From Echinococcus granulosus (Eukaryota > Platyhelminthes > Cestoda > Cyclophyllidea > Taeniidae), in NCBI RefSeq assembly GCF_000524195.1, contig NW_020170513.1, positions 189,485-215,370 on the forward strand: DNA of 25,886 bases, given 5' to 3'. The notes under the pieces were generated by a model, which had not been told where the DNA came from, searched no databases, and saw only the letters and a list, made by a program, of their open reading frames with translations. Of the stretch, positions 1 through 10,627 are shown piece after piece (position 1 is the first letter of the stretch; the number at the start of each line of letters is the position of its first letter). Made by a program: the position numbers and the translations under genes.

Positions 1-680
1 CTGACGGTGAGATTTGTTGGCATTTACTGCAAGCGATGTGGCAGAAGAAGGGCTACATCCACAGAGAAATCCTAGGAAATGCGCTAGGGCGAGGTGAAGG
101 AGGTGGAGGGCCATTAGAGTGAGCAAATGTTTATGATGTCTCATGTTGAGATTATAGGCAGGAATACTTTAACGCATGAAAGCGGAGAACAGTAGCACTT
201 AAGGTGGACGATTGACTAATCACGAAGTTAAAGTGGTTGTCAAAACAATGGCTGAAATGAGAGGAGGAAAAGTGGTGGTGAAACCGACCCTCTATCTTTG
301 CATAACTTAGTGGATTTGGACCTTTTGGCGTGAATGTTCTGTTGAGTCACTGCAGTGTATATGAGTTGACACGATGGAATGTAAGGGAACAGACAATCCG
401 CCCCATACGATGACGCAGGTATGTACGTTTGGCAGTCCACTTTCATGCTTCGGGCTCATGCGTCAGTACACTTTCAACAGCCTCGCCTTTCAATGGAAGG
501 TGATGAGCTGTGAGGATGATACCAAGTGACCGCATTTGAGCCGCGGTAGGGAAGGGCTTTTGGTTTGATATTTTAAAAGGAAAACACTTAGTAAGCATAT
601 TTGATCACACAATCTTTACACATTGATACCTTCTCTACCAGTACGGCAACGCATCGCCTCGTTATCCACCATCGCAGTTT
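1..680. other. Gene-less stretch, no recognisable feature
   Basis: I see no convincing coding region, RNA gene or mobile element here. Open frames are at most about 78 codons, overlap one another in different frames and show no recognisable domain. The longest, on the plus strand near 601-837, is mostly a translation of the pyrimidine-rich simple repeat that follows, so its Ser/His/Pro/Leu-rich composition reflects the repeat and not a protein. Confidence 0.6.
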
Positions 681-785
681 TATTCATCTATTCGATCATT
701 TGTCATCCATCCATCCTTCCACCTCACCCTGCCTCCCTTTTTCCTCTTATCTATCTACCTATCCACACATCCACCCATATGATGC
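681..785 (+). repeat. Degenerate ATCC/ATCT-type simple repeat
   Basis: This pyrimidine-rich stretch is built from imperfect tetranucleotide steps such as CATC, ATCC and ATCT (for example CATCCATCCATCC near 704-716). The pattern is decayed and has no fixed phase. Two similar tracts lie on the same strand at 9897-9985 and 10138-10252. Confidence 0.7.
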
Positions 786-797
786 ACCTACTTTGTC

Positions 798-837
798 TTT
801 TTTAATTATATTAATTATAATTATATTATTATATTAA
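798..837. repeat. A/T-only tract
   Basis: About 40 consecutive bases are only A or T, with repeated TTAAT/ATTAT steps. It directly follows the ATCC-like tract. It is an ordinary AT-rich microsatellite; I see no reason to call it an origin or promoter. Confidence 0.75.
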
Positions 838-1792
838 CTCATCACTTATTGAGTAGTTCCCCTAACCATCTACTTCAACTACCGTACTTCCACTCTAAGT
901 GATGAACATTGGAATGCTCAAGTCTCATTTTATTGGTGATTTGTTTCGTTATAGTGTCAAAAGTAGGTGCTAAGACGAATTTGTGACTAGTCTAACCACC
1001 GAGGTCAGTCGAACCGAGGGACACAAATACAATGTCAGGTTGGTCAGTCGTAATTATTGCCTCTCAGTCCGCAGAAAGAAAGCAACTTAGCGATACACCT
1101 CGCTTGCTCCCTATTCACAGATCACTGCTACACAATACTAGGTACGATACACCTTACTGTTGATTTAGCAACACCATCATCATCATTTTAAATATTGCCT
1201 CTGCATGCTGTTCTTTCTCGTCTAAATTAACTAAAGCCCTCAAAGCCCTCTCAAACCATTCAAGGTGAAAAATGGCATGTTATCAGATTTTAAAACAAGT
1301 GGTAAAAAAAATGACTTTCATTGGGGCATCATGGATTATTCGGTTAGTGAAGGACCAAAGTGCTGCGAGGGCTGACCAAAACGGTTGTGGTACAAAAGCT
1401 CCTCGTTGTGTTTCCCGTTTAATGCTCGATCTTTTTTGCCAGGAAACCCAATCCCGACTCCTGCCTCTGACCGACGCTAAATCTAGCCACGCAGATTCCT
1501 ACATTTTGGGATAGACCAATAAAAGGGAGAAAGCAGGAAAAAAAAGTAGTGCCTTACTCTTTTGTCTGTTTTCCTCTGGCATTTCCTTTTCTGGTACAAC
1601 TCACTTAAATGATCGTATTCAGTGCCGAAGCGGAAGAAGGAAAGAAGTTGTGGATGAAAGCAGAGGTGCTTAGAGGCAAAATTTTGTTTCCAAAAGCAAA
1701 ATATAGTAGCCAAGAGCCTGATTATTTCAAATTAATTGCCGTCTTTTGGTGCCTACATACTCCAAATTATAAGAAACAACTGATTTGATCTC
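838..1792. other. Gene-less stretch, no recognisable feature
   Basis: There is no open frame longer than about 80 codons. The 80-codon plus-strand frame starting near 1272 has no recognisable motif and overlaps a similar-sized frame on the other strand. A short CAT run (ATCATCATCAT) lies near 1170-1185. I see nothing else. Confidence 0.55.
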
Positions 1793-1812
1793 GCACGTCA
1801 CACATATGTGAC
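1793..1812 (+). repeat. Palindromic motif, copy 1 (inverted partner at 6897)
   Basis: The 20-mer GCACGTCACACATATGTGAC contains the perfect 10 bp palindrome CACATATGTG. The same 20 bases occur exactly, reverse-complemented, at 6897-6916. Similarity continues patchily for about 20 bases inward on both sides (roughly 16 of 22 by eye). A related 16-mer lies at 10628-10643. Here the motif sits 37 bp upstream of a dispersed-repeat body (1849-2029), so it may be the head of that element. Confidence 0.6.
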
Positions 1813-1848
1813 GCTTGCGATTGGAGGTAAATGAAAATGAAAAATAAA

Positions 1849-2029
1849 TTGACATGTCAACTCGAGATTGGTGTGTCAATGACTGTGCTCACCAACACGG
1901 GCGATACTAAAACAAATTGTTGAGATCTTTTTTAATCGAGATGGAAGAGATGTGGTAAAAGCCAAGCTAAGGCAAACCCCGTGAGTTACTTCGGCAAAAG
2001 ATAGCACATAGTAGACTTCATTGCCATGC
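1849..2029 (+). repeat. Dispersed repeat, copy A
   Basis: The first 41 bases match 5624-5664 at 32 of 41 positions without a gap, including the shared block TGTCAATGACTGT. Further on, blocks around 1915-1970 match copies B and C with small indels. The last part (1981-2029, starting GTGAGTTAC) aligns with copy C (GTGGGTTAC) through the shared AGACTTCA. It has no coding capacity. It is an old, diverged member of a short interspersed family whose type I cannot name. Confidence 0.6.
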
Positions 2030-3378
2030 AAAACTGAATATTTTTAATAAGAAATACCCCCTTTATTCCTGCGCTACTCAAAGACATTGCTGGTTATCTT
2101 CAGACAATTCCTTCGCTATCTACAGCACAATTTTTAGATATATAAAGCACTCCACCCACAAGACCACAAATGCCAAAAAAATTTCACCTTATTTTTATCC
2201 CTCTATAGGAAATTTCTCAGAAAATAGCTGTCAGAGCTATTTGCTGGTAATACAAGAGGATAGTAGTGCTCGTCTCATGCGACAAAACAATACAAGACCT
2301 CACACCTCCGAAAATTTGACCTTTGGATAGAGGCGAACCTTGGAATAGAGGGGAGGACGTGAGGCAATGGGACAGTTTTTACCATTTCCTTACCCTCACT
2401 AGACAATCATAAATGATTTGGGATATTTAGCCTGGAAGTAAAAGTGGCACAGAAGTTGGGTTGATTAGGATACCTTGATTTCTTTCTAAGGCGAAAGCTT
2501 TATGAAAGTGAAGTGACACCAACTTTGTGCCCTGTTGGGAATGGGTGGTTGATTGGACAATTGTTGGTGTAACAAAAAACAATCGAACCTTGAGTACTCC
2601 GTACATTTTTGTGGATGTCATAAAGTACGCTGGGTCAGAGACGTGCTAGGATGTGATGGGAAAGAACAGGAACTTATGCCACCGAGACCGCACCACCTGC
2701 TCATTTGGACATAAATTTATCGTAAAGTTTGTTTTATTGTAGAGTCTACCAAAATTCAATGGGGTTGTAAGTCCCTCTACTATGGGGCACTGAGGAGTCA
2801 GACATTTGTATAAGACTCGTCTGGAGGTAGGTGCAGAGGAGTTGAAAGGCTGTGTACACGAATGCCAAGTCAAAGCAACACGATGTCCACCAAGACTTGA
2901 GGTACCTAAAAGCCCGCGCAGTTGGCTTGTAAAATTCAAACAAGCACCATTTTGTGCTATCCTAAACTTGTATACGCGGTTAACAGGGGTTTTTTTTAAA
3001 AAACAATAGCGAGTCGTCTATGCCCGCCTTTTTGTGTGCATTAGCTACAGAACACTCTGAAATGTCAGACAAATTAATGGCCTGCCTTACATTTATTCCG
3101 TGCCACTTCTTAAATGGCCGAATCAGACTGTGAATTCACAACTACTTCTACCACGTCATTAACGGAGATATTTAAATGGGCCTCTCGAAAGTCCTGGAGG
3201 ATGGACTCAAGAATTTAGGCGGTCGAGTGTTCTGTTAAATTGATATTAGCTCACCACATCCCCACCTTACATTTCTGGGTATCCTCTTCAGCACTTCGAT
3301 CTGTCACTGCCTCCTCTTGATCAACCCATCCCTGTCGATGCTTCAGAGATCGCAGTCCTGATTGAAAAACAGGCGTCA
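2030..3378. other. Gene-less stretch, no recognisable feature
   Basis: Open frames reach 97 codons (minus strand, 2646-2939), but they overlap other frames on both strands and have no recognisable domain. A T8/A6 step (GTTTTTTTTAAAAAAC) lies near 2990-3004. I see no element boundary, tRNA or splice-defined gene that I could defend. Confidence 0.5.
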
Positions 3379-3828
3379 CTAACTGTCTGGTGAAGATGAG
3401 AAACACTTGAGCTTAGTGTCAGTAATGCGTCTTGTCAGTTTTTTTATATCAGGAGTTCTGACCTCTTTGCAAATTGTATTTGGAAAGGGATAGAAGATTT
3501 CACGGGTTCTGCACTGCTTGAGGCTAGACGAGGCTCTAATAGCAGATGCAAGTCGTTTTGTATTCGCCATTAAAGGACACATTTCCCCTGAAGCAGTCAT
3601 TAAGCAAGTGATATTACTATTTACTTTCTCTTTGGAAAACTTCATCCCACTTCTCTTTTTCCATACCACCTTAATTATAATTTGACCAAATCTGGTGTCG
3701 CTTCGGCTATTAACTACCCTATGGTCAGGGCACGAGGTAGGAGTGATCGTCAGAGCGGTACCCAGCTTCGAAAACGTCACGAATACGGCGCCGTGGGTCA
3801 TCCCTGAAAGAACAGTAAGGCCTGCCAC
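3379..3828 (-). other. Longest open frame (149 codons), unidentified
   Basis: This is the longest ATG-to-stop frame in the window. At 149 codons, one or two such frames are expected by chance on six frames of 26 kb. Its middle part reads roughly D-T-R-F, then a basic stretch, then SKEKVNSNITCLMTASGE. That faintly recalls the region of pogo/Tigger-type DDE_1 transposases where a D-E-T-G motif is followed by SKER-type residues, a hydrophobic strand and an A-x-G turn. The key glutamate and glycine after the aspartate are absent, and nothing recognisable follows (no N-A-P-x-H motif). I cannot call it a gene. It is either a chance frame or a badly decayed transposase remnant. Confidence 0.15.
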
Positions 3829-5618
3829 TGAGGTAAAAGGCTAAAATCACCATCCTCCACAAAGAGTGAGCCAGACTGTCAATATGGCAACCGAAGTGTG
3901 TCGTAGTTGTAGTTGTAGTTGCTGCACACCTGACTGTCTAGTCTCCATGACGGTAGCTTGGAGTGTTTCTACAAGGCGGGAAGGAGGGCAAAAGTCTCGT
4001 CAAGTAGACACAGGATGTAAAATTGCCTTTTCTATTTCACAACTCTTTGTACGCATTTCAAGTGTTGATAGAAAAAGTACTACTTTAATAATGCTAATTT
4101 GTCAAGCTGTAAATCATACTGAACTAAATTTAACCTACCCCATTAACTGAGGATGGAAAAAATCTTCTGCAGATATCATTTTGCAGCTAAAATGATATAA
4201 AATTTTAAGGAAATGTACTCTCCCTATCCAATTTGGCATTTAGGGCGTTTCTACTCCAAAGGGTGCGCTTCAGAATAAACTACTCAAGCTTTGGTGAGGA
4301 CCAAAATATTCCCTCTTCTAGGTCGGTCGAGGTATACACAACCCTCGAAAATTTTCCCGTTTTAGCTTTCTGGCCGCTTTTTGGAGGACCTTATTTCTCC
4401 TGACATTTTGGGTTATGCTCCTATTTGCACCCTCACGGAGGCCCCATCATTGACCGTCTACATAAACTGCTATGGGGTCAAGGTCATTCGAGGAACTAAT
4501 AATTGGGCGAGGATGAAATCAGCTCCCGACTCACCACCCCAGCACGCTGACACTGTGTTCCAGTTGGGAGTACGTTGCCGGCACTGAAAACCTTGTTGTC
4601 TCAAGGTCCGGCTGCTTGATTATTCTGGTTTAAAGGAAAAAATTTACTAGCCAAAGAAGAATTATTCAAAATTCAATTAGTGGTGCATTTCCTTTTTTCC
4701 CTTAACAATGAAGTGATTCCCCCAGGATCGATGATTCTATAAATGCAAACCATGATTTGCTTTTTCCGAATCTTTTCTCTCATCCTCCTTGTTGAGAGCA
4801 GTCACGTGCACAAAAAGCGTTTTTCTTTCTCCTAGACTCGTCCTCTACCGACAAAACTAAGTCCGAGGTTGAGAAATAAAAATCTGAGGTGAATTATTCC
4901 ACAAAGTAGGGCAAGAGTGGTGCGATTTGCAAAGGGCGATGCCCGAGATTAGATTCGAAGAATGAACTGAGACAATGAACACTGGAACGCGTTAATGGCT
5001 GTAGTGCTTTGTCACCACCTTTGACATGCAAAATTGTCCTTTCTTAACCTGCCTCATCCATATTATAGGTCAATCTGTGTTGTGTTGGTGCATCCAACTG
5101 TTGCTTTCCCTCCAGATACCTAGGTTTAAGCACCACCATGGTTTTACGAGGAATCACTTATACCGTTGATAGTCCCTGCCACCTAAGGTTGTGGCATAGT
5201 GTAACCCATCTTCAGGTGTGACCCGAGCTCTACGATTTCGAAAGTGCCGAAGTAGACATCATTTCAGAGAACAGGAAAAACTGGAAAACTGCCAGGATCA
5301 GGTGATCAAAGATGTTTATGGTAACTATGTAGAACTTTAGAAGTGTAAAATAATTCCAATCGTTCATATACGCACGTATGACAGCGCGGATTTCTGTACG
5401 GTGCAACTTATTGTATTCTTACGCCTTTCTCTCAAATTTGGGCCCTCTCCTCACGAAATGTCGGCCAAACTAAGTAGTTAAATGAGATTTAAGCCTGTCT
5501 ACGTTCATAGCCGAGATTGCAAAGCCAACGAAATCTTTTAAATGCAAGTTAAACCCAAAGAAAGTAGGATAGATGTTAAATTCCGTTTATAAATCGCTCA
5601 TTTAGATGCATCTTGTGT
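3829..5618. other. Gene-less stretch with a short TAGTTG run
   Basis: No open frame exceeds 94 codons and none is recognisable. A short imperfect microsatellite (three GTAGTT units, about 3902-3921) gives the plus-strand frame its misleading Cys/Ser-rich start. One hairpin in this stretch is listed separately (4173-4198). I see no RNA gene or mobile-element end. Confidence 0.5.
4173..4198. repeat. Perfect 10 bp AT-rich inverted repeat
   Basis: The arms ATATCATTTT (4173-4182) and AAAATGATAT (4189-4198) are perfectly complementary around the 6-base loop GCAGCT. The stem is AT-rich, so its folding energy would be modest. No T-run or coding end lies next to it to suggest a terminator. Confidence 0.6.
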
Positions 5619-5812
5619 CACCATTGACAAGTCATTGCGAGATTAACATGTCAATGACTGTACTGCGTAAAGTGTAGCCTCAGCGTGAGGGTTGTAGCGA
5701 CAAACCGTTGACAGTCACATCATCAGGCTTGGAAAAGGCATGGTGAAGGCTAGCCAATTCCGCCTCGGCCACATGGGTTGTCAACTGATGCCAGACAGGA
5801 AACCTCGTTGCA
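5619..5812 (+). repeat. Dispersed repeat, copy B
   Basis: It aligns with copy C (6354 down to 6160, opposite strand) over nearly its whole length. The alignment starts CACCA at both ends, shares CTGTACTGCG exactly (5658-5667 against 6315-6306), and shares GTTGACA-TCACATC (5707-5721 against 6265-6251) with a one-base spacing change. The ATGGGTT/GTGGGTT block near 5772 lies at the far end. It also matches copy A over 41 gapless bases. B and C together form an inverted repeat with a spacer of about 350 bp. Confidence 0.65.
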
Positions 5813-6159
5813 ATGTCTTTATCTATACTCATGCATGGCTATTCAGAAGCAAATAAATAGCCTCCTGTAGGTTAAGAACTTTTCATCTTCTCCCAATATA
5901 ACATAAGCATGCAACAAAATCCATTTTTATAAGCAACTTTTGTCTTTATAAGGAGAATGAGATCGCAACGTCTTCTGGGCATGAAGTGGTGATCGGCTTA
6001 GAAGGTGGGGATTGATGGGGAGATAGTGGGTCGTGTTAGGTCACCCGATGACACGCGTGTCCGCTTAACGACTCATCGGCGATCAACTATTCAAGCAGTT
6101 GACAGAACCTGTTGCATTAGGCACTCTTATTAGGTAGAAAGAGCAAAGAACAACGACTT

Positions 6160-6354
6160 GATGGTCACTGAAGTCTTCCGTAGCTAATGCATGTCGATGT
6201 AACCCACATGGGCTTGGCTTGACTTTCACTAGGCCACCTCTTTCCCATTTGATGTGATTGTCAACAAGTTGTTCCAACATCGATCACATTAGGTATTACT
6301 CGTGACGCAGTACAGTCGTTAACACATTAACCCCGTGTTGAGGTGTCACTGGTG
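6160..6354 (-). repeat. Dispersed repeat, copy C (inverted relative to A and B)
   Basis: This is the reverse-strand partner of copy B, with anchors at 6354, 6315-6306, 6265-6251 and 6210-6200. Its far end matches copy A better than copy B does (AGACTTCA near 6176-6169). In this copy's own orientation, the palindromic motif at 6916-6897 lies about 540 bp upstream, against 37 bp in copy A. That is consistent with a later insertion between head and body, or with coincidence. Confidence 0.65.
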
Positions 6355-6896
6355 CTACACAATTCGTCATGATCACGAAAAGGCCGTCTTCTTAATCGCT
6401 ATGCATCTCAACTTATTTAAAATGTGATCAAAGCAAAAAAAACCTCTAAAGCGTTAAAATGATATTTGGGAGTTTTAGGAAGCATAAATCAAGTGCTGTA
6501 CACCCTTCCGTGATTAAGCGTGGCAGTGGGCAAGAAAGGTGCTTTAACGCCCCGAAAGTCTGACTGACCACGAACATCGGTGGGACGTCATCAAAGGGAG
6601 ACGGCTTTTGAAATGACGGACAATGAAGAGGCTGAGTAATTAAATACACACAAGCATTAACTTTAGCAAGTGGTGCAGATAAGCAAACGATAATTTGCGA
6701 AACCTCATCGCTCAACGACAGCCCATCAAATGCACCGCAACTAGAATTAAATACCCGAAGCACTAAATTTGATCAGATAACTTGGAAAATTTGCACTGTC
6801 ACAACTACAAGAGTTTATTGCTGTTTTAATGCGACAAAGAACTAACTTTCAAAATTTTTTTTATCCGCCTTAGTTTATTTTCCCCTAATTTCAACT
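6355..6896. other. Gene-less stretch between repeat C and the inverted motif
   Basis: It holds a 105-codon minus-strand frame (6446-6763) with no recognisable domain and of a length expected by chance. The stretch could be an insertion splitting a C-type element from its palindromic head. I see no target-site duplication or terminal repeats to prove this. Confidence 0.4.
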
Positions 6897-6916
6897 GTCA
6901 CATATGTGTGACGTGC
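6897..6916 (-). repeat. Palindromic motif, copy 2 (inverted)
   Basis: GTCACATATGTGTGACGTGC is the exact reverse complement of 1793-1812. The two 20-mers face each other as terminal-inverted-repeat-like ends 5,124 bp apart. No matching short direct repeat is visible just outside them (left flank GATCTC, right flank CAGGTT), so a single 5.1 kb transposon is not supported. Confidence 0.6.
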
Positions 6917-7921
6917 CAGGTTGGGTAAGAAAACAGGTCATGGATTACTTGATCCTTGCAAATTATACTAGGTAGGCACAAAGTACGATGACCAATGCCA
7001 GAAAACAGATGTTTGCGCAAAATTTTGCTAACGATGGTAAATGACACGGCTTTGACCATCTCCACGTTGATTACCCACTTTTTCCCCAACAACCTCCTCC
7101 CTATTGCATGATCACTTAAGTAGTTTATACCAAGATAGGAAATATCAAAAGGAAACAAAGGAAAAAAAGAGACGGTACCAATCTTTTTCTTTCCTTTCTT
7201 TATTCATTAGGCCTACCCTGAAATGTAAGCATTTGCATGACTGGGTTTAGCGTCAGTAGGAGATAGGTGATCTTAGTTTGGCTTTTCTGGTAAAAAACTC
7301 AAGCTCTAAATGGAAAGCACAGCATGCAGCTTTTGTAAGGCAGTCATCGTTGCGACATTTTGGTCATGTAATAACAGGATAACTCATGCTACTCTAGTAG
7401 AGGACATTACTGCGAAGAAAGGTTGGATAATTATTCCTAACTTTTCAGTACTGTCAAATTGTCTGCAAGAAGTGCACTTCCCACCGCATTGCAGCCTTCA
7501 TGACTGTCGAAATCCTCCTAGCAGTGTTGTCGGGCACACGACTAGAGAAGTGGCTTTATATGCAGCACCTACACAATACCACGAGTCTATCCTGAAGTTG
7601 TAAGGAGTCAGGGCCCTATGACGGGACGTGTAGAGCTGAGAGGCTACTGTCATGCCTAGGAGCACCAAGTAAGCGCACAACTAGAGCGCAAAGTTTGGCA
7701 GACTACCCAAGTATTACACCGACATAGGGGCTAGAAGACTGGTAGTCCACCATCAAACCAGAGAGAACAAAGAGCGGGGTTAAGGACACCACTAAAACAA
7801 CCGCCAATCCTTTACCCAGTACTATTGTTAGCACACAAAATCATAGTAGAGACAGATTTCCACATTTGAATGATGCAGAAGTAGCTCTTTTCCTTCTCTC
7901 CTTCCATTAACACGTATAGGC
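6917..7921. other. Gene-less stretch with a weak repeat near 7632
   Basis: Open frames reach 97 codons and none is recognisable. A 15-mer at 7632-7646 (AGAGCTGAGAGGCTA) matches 12066-12080 at 14 of 15 positions, and both are followed within about 12 bases by CATGCCT. This is a possible remnant of another old dispersed repeat. I see nothing else. Confidence 0.45.
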
Positions 7922-7978
7922 GGTAAAGGGTAGGTATATTTTACCTTTTTATACCTTTTAGTGGACCTTAAGTCCACT
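7922..7978 (+). repeat. Clustered short inverted repeats, crossing pattern plus hairpin
   Basis: GGTAAA (7922-7927) can pair with TTTACC (7940-7945), and GGTATA (7933-7938) with TATACC (7950-7955). The two pairings cross in an a-b-a'-b' order, like an H-type pseudoknot. Immediately after, AGTGGAC (7960-7966) and GTCCACT (7972-7978) form a 7 bp hairpin around CTTAA. The stems are short and AT-rich, so chance is a real possibility. Confidence 0.4.
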
Positions 7979-9896
7979 TAAACAGAAAACTGATGCTGCG
8001 ATCATGGATTACATCAGCTTAAACTTCTGTTGGTCAAGGAAATAGAGGCGTTAGACAATTCCATTCCACAGATATTGCAATTTGGAAGGGACTGAAATAA
8101 AGGAAAGAATAGTGACAACTGATTGCAAAAAATAGCCCTCGATTATCTCAAGCAAAGAGAAGTTGTGATATCACTAAACTGCCAAACAACCTGAAGGCTG
8201 CGTTCAAATACGTAAACCTTCTAGGCGGTGTGTTATATAATCCACTTCTACAATCCTAGGGACATCAAAGGACTCAATTTTGTATTGCTATCTATGACGT
8301 TAGACAACGCTCCTTTTTGATATTCTACACGCTTCAAAATCAGTGTTCTTGTCAAGTTTCACTGATAGGTTGTAAAGATAGTAATAAGGTCCATTAGGTC
8401 AAGGTTAGCAAATGTCATGGGGAGGCTAAAAGGAAACCATTCTGTGTCTTCGGTAGTCCACCCTGCAGTCGAGTGCGTGTCCTTCTGCAAATTAAGGCAG
8501 TGTGCTTGGAGGCTTGGTGGGATTACGCATCTGAGACTCTAGCATTGGCATTAACTAAATGACCGATTTAATGATTCCACAACAAAAGGATGGAAGAAGT
8601 GCGTATGTCCAGACGAGGGACATCCAAGGCTCTGCCTCCACCACCACCCCCGATTTTTTATAGTTGAAGCCATTCATTTTGCAAGGGGTTATGTGACTGC
8701 TCTCTTCCTGTCTGTAAGCATTTGGCAGTCATTAGCAATTATTGCCAGCCACACGATTAGGAGGTCCACCTCACAGTAGACGCGAGTTGTTGGAGATCTC
8801 GATTGCATCACTAGCAGACAACGCCAGTATTGCAGTAGACAACCCATTCCGCACCATTCTCCCCTCTTGTTTGAGCTTCATTAATGCTCATAAGAGAAGT
8901 TGTGGCGGCTGGCACAGAAGAGTGATTGGGCAGAACCAAGGATGACACCTGATTGAAGGAGGAATCTATTCAATGGAAAGCATGTGGTTTGTATAAGGCG
9001 CGTATCCCACAACTCAGACTCTTCAATCACCTCCAATGTGGTTATCATCAAGATGTCATTACGCGGTGGCTCTACTAGGCTATTGGTTTCTCAGCCCTTC
9101 TGTGTGCTTTCAACCTAGACAGTAGGTACCTACCTTTCTCAATCAACGTTCTTCTTCTTCTTTAAAGTTACCTCTCCAATTCGCTCTATGGTCGAAATAT
9201 GAACAAATGGAGTCCTTCAAGCATTTCCACAGAATCTATTTAATTTAATCTCTTTCCTTCACCATGAATATTCTAAGAGTTGGATGAAGACGAACAATAG
9301 GCAACCAAGAGGAAAGGTTAGGGATCATTTGTTTGCGTATTGGGAATGTGGAATGCCTTTTCTCTCCCGTAAACCCTCTACGAAAAAGGTATTGTAGCAA
9401 GTAACTTTGCTGGATCATCAAAGACGGTATATGACTTCCGCCCACCACCAGAATCGGCATTGCACCATAAATGGGCGGTGGTTGTTGATGATCCGTCAAG
9501 GTTGCCTTACCACCCAATGGGGATGCTGGGTGATGAATGTTGCTGTTTGCGCCTTATTTTTGATTTTTACACCCTTAGCTGCAATTTTTGTCAGTGCTGT
9601 TTAGACAGGCAGCCTAAAATCATCGACTTTACTGATACCACCTCTGTGACTAGGGCAAATTAAGCCAAAAGAGTCCTTCTGCTTTTGTTTTTCTGGCACA
9701 TTTGAAAGGAAATAAAGGAGGTGGCCCACGGAATGCCAAAATTGGAAAGTCATTTGGTGAAAAGTGTAGATTGTAGAAATTGGTGAGCCGCAGGTGTAGC
9801 CATTAGGGAGCGGAGAGGAGCATTTATAAGCAGCGTCATATAGCTGATCGAGTATAATCGAGGCTTGCTCGTCAGATCATACTTTCCCACCTCACT
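7979..9896. other. Gene-less stretch, no recognisable feature
   Basis: Open frames are at most about 90 codons. The 90-codon minus-strand frame (9245-9517) contains TGEKRH, which resembles a C2H2 zinc-finger linker, but no Cys or His pairs surround it. A hydrophobic run in an overlapping plus-strand frame near 9520-9600 is equally unsupported. A short CCACCACCACCCCC run lies near 8638-8650. Confidence 0.5.
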
Positions 9897-9985
9897 TATC
9901 CAACCTTCTATTCATCTATTGCTTCATCATTTAATTTGCCCTATTCGTTTATTCACTCATCCACTGACCCGTCTATTCAGCAGCC
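9897..9985 (+). repeat. Degenerate ATCC/ATTC-type simple repeat
   Basis: This pyrimidine-rich strand is built from imperfect TATTCATC, CATC and ATCC steps. It is the same kind of decayed simple sequence as 681-785 and 10138-10252. Confidence 0.65.
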
Positions 9986-10137
9986 ACCTGTTTGTACTTC
10001 TTAGGTAAACGCCTATTATATCGATGAAGATAAAATGTACTTACAACCCTGATACCTAATGGATGCTTGCTTAATGGAGGTCGTTAAGGGATCAAGTTTA
10101 AGTAATAATTTGGAGCTTTGAAAATGATGATTTAATC

Positions 10138-10252
10138 CCTCCTGTTTATCCATCCTCATATCCCATGCGCATCTATCCACCCGGTCATCCAACAACTATC
10201 TACCTCTCTATCCGCCCAACCATCTATTTGCCCTCTATTCCTTAACCAATGC
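10138..10252 (+). repeat. Degenerate ATCC/ATCT-type simple repeat beside the gap
   Basis: Imperfect TATCCATCC, CATC and CTATC steps run to within about 100 bp of the assembly gap. Beyond the gap the related GGAT steps appear on the opposite strand (10466-10490 and GAATGGATGGATGG near 10747). Simple sequence here may be why the assembly breaks. Confidence 0.65.
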
Positions 10253-10350
10253 ATGCGTTGTAAATAAATAATTTGTTTTAGTGGGGTGAGGAAAAAAGGA
10301 CGGTGTTTTTTGTCAAATATAGGATGGAATCACAAAGTCCACATTTGTTG

Positions 10351-10450
10351 NNNNNNNNNNNNNNNNNNNNNNNNNNNNNNNNNNNNNNNNNNNNNNNNNN
10401 NNNNNNNNNNNNNNNNNNNNNNNNNNNNNNNNNNNNNNNNNNNNNNNNNN
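10351..10450. other. Assembly gap of exactly 100 N
   Basis: One hundred consecutive N. A round 100 is the conventional filler for a gap of unknown length, so true spacing, order and orientation across it are not established by the sequence. Any open frame spanning it is meaningless. Confidence 0.99.
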
Positions 10451-10580
10451 GAGCAATGGGTGACGATGAAGGGGCAATGGATGTCTGGATGTAGAGAATG
10501 GGCAAAACACTTCGCAAAAACGACAAAGGCGCATAGCTCAACTTGATGCAAGAGTAAATTGCAGGTTTTCTGCCATCATC
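10451..10580. other. 130 bp stub between gap and tandem unit
   Basis: This is the only sequence after the gap that is not in the 7,653 bp unit. It does not resemble the end of that unit (the bases before 18234), so the first copy has a different left neighbour from the second. The only shared base at the two junctions is the C at 10580 and 18233. It contains GGAT-type steps and no gene. Confidence 0.8.
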
Positions 10581-10627
10581 ATGTGCATGAGACACACCGA
10601 TTTCATGATCCTTGCTTAACTTTACGC

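Noticed and set aside
681..785. CRISPR-like or minisatellite array.
   Set aside because: The units are degenerate 4-base steps without regular spacing or spacers.
4173..4198. Intrinsic terminator or microRNA precursor at the 10 bp hairpin.
   Set aside because: AT-rich stem, no T-run, and too short for a microRNA precursor.
1793..6916. A single 5.1 kb DNA transposon bounded by the 20 bp inverted pair.
   Set aside because: No target-site duplication, no transposase inside, and the motif occurs elsewhere in a third, variant form.
9245..9517. TGEKRH in a minus-strand frame, like a zinc-finger linker.
   Set aside because: No C-x2-C or H-x3-H pairs surround it.
10278..10595. Five open frames of 63-105 codons running through the N gap.
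   Set aside because: They exist only because N codons are not stops; the gap length is unknown.
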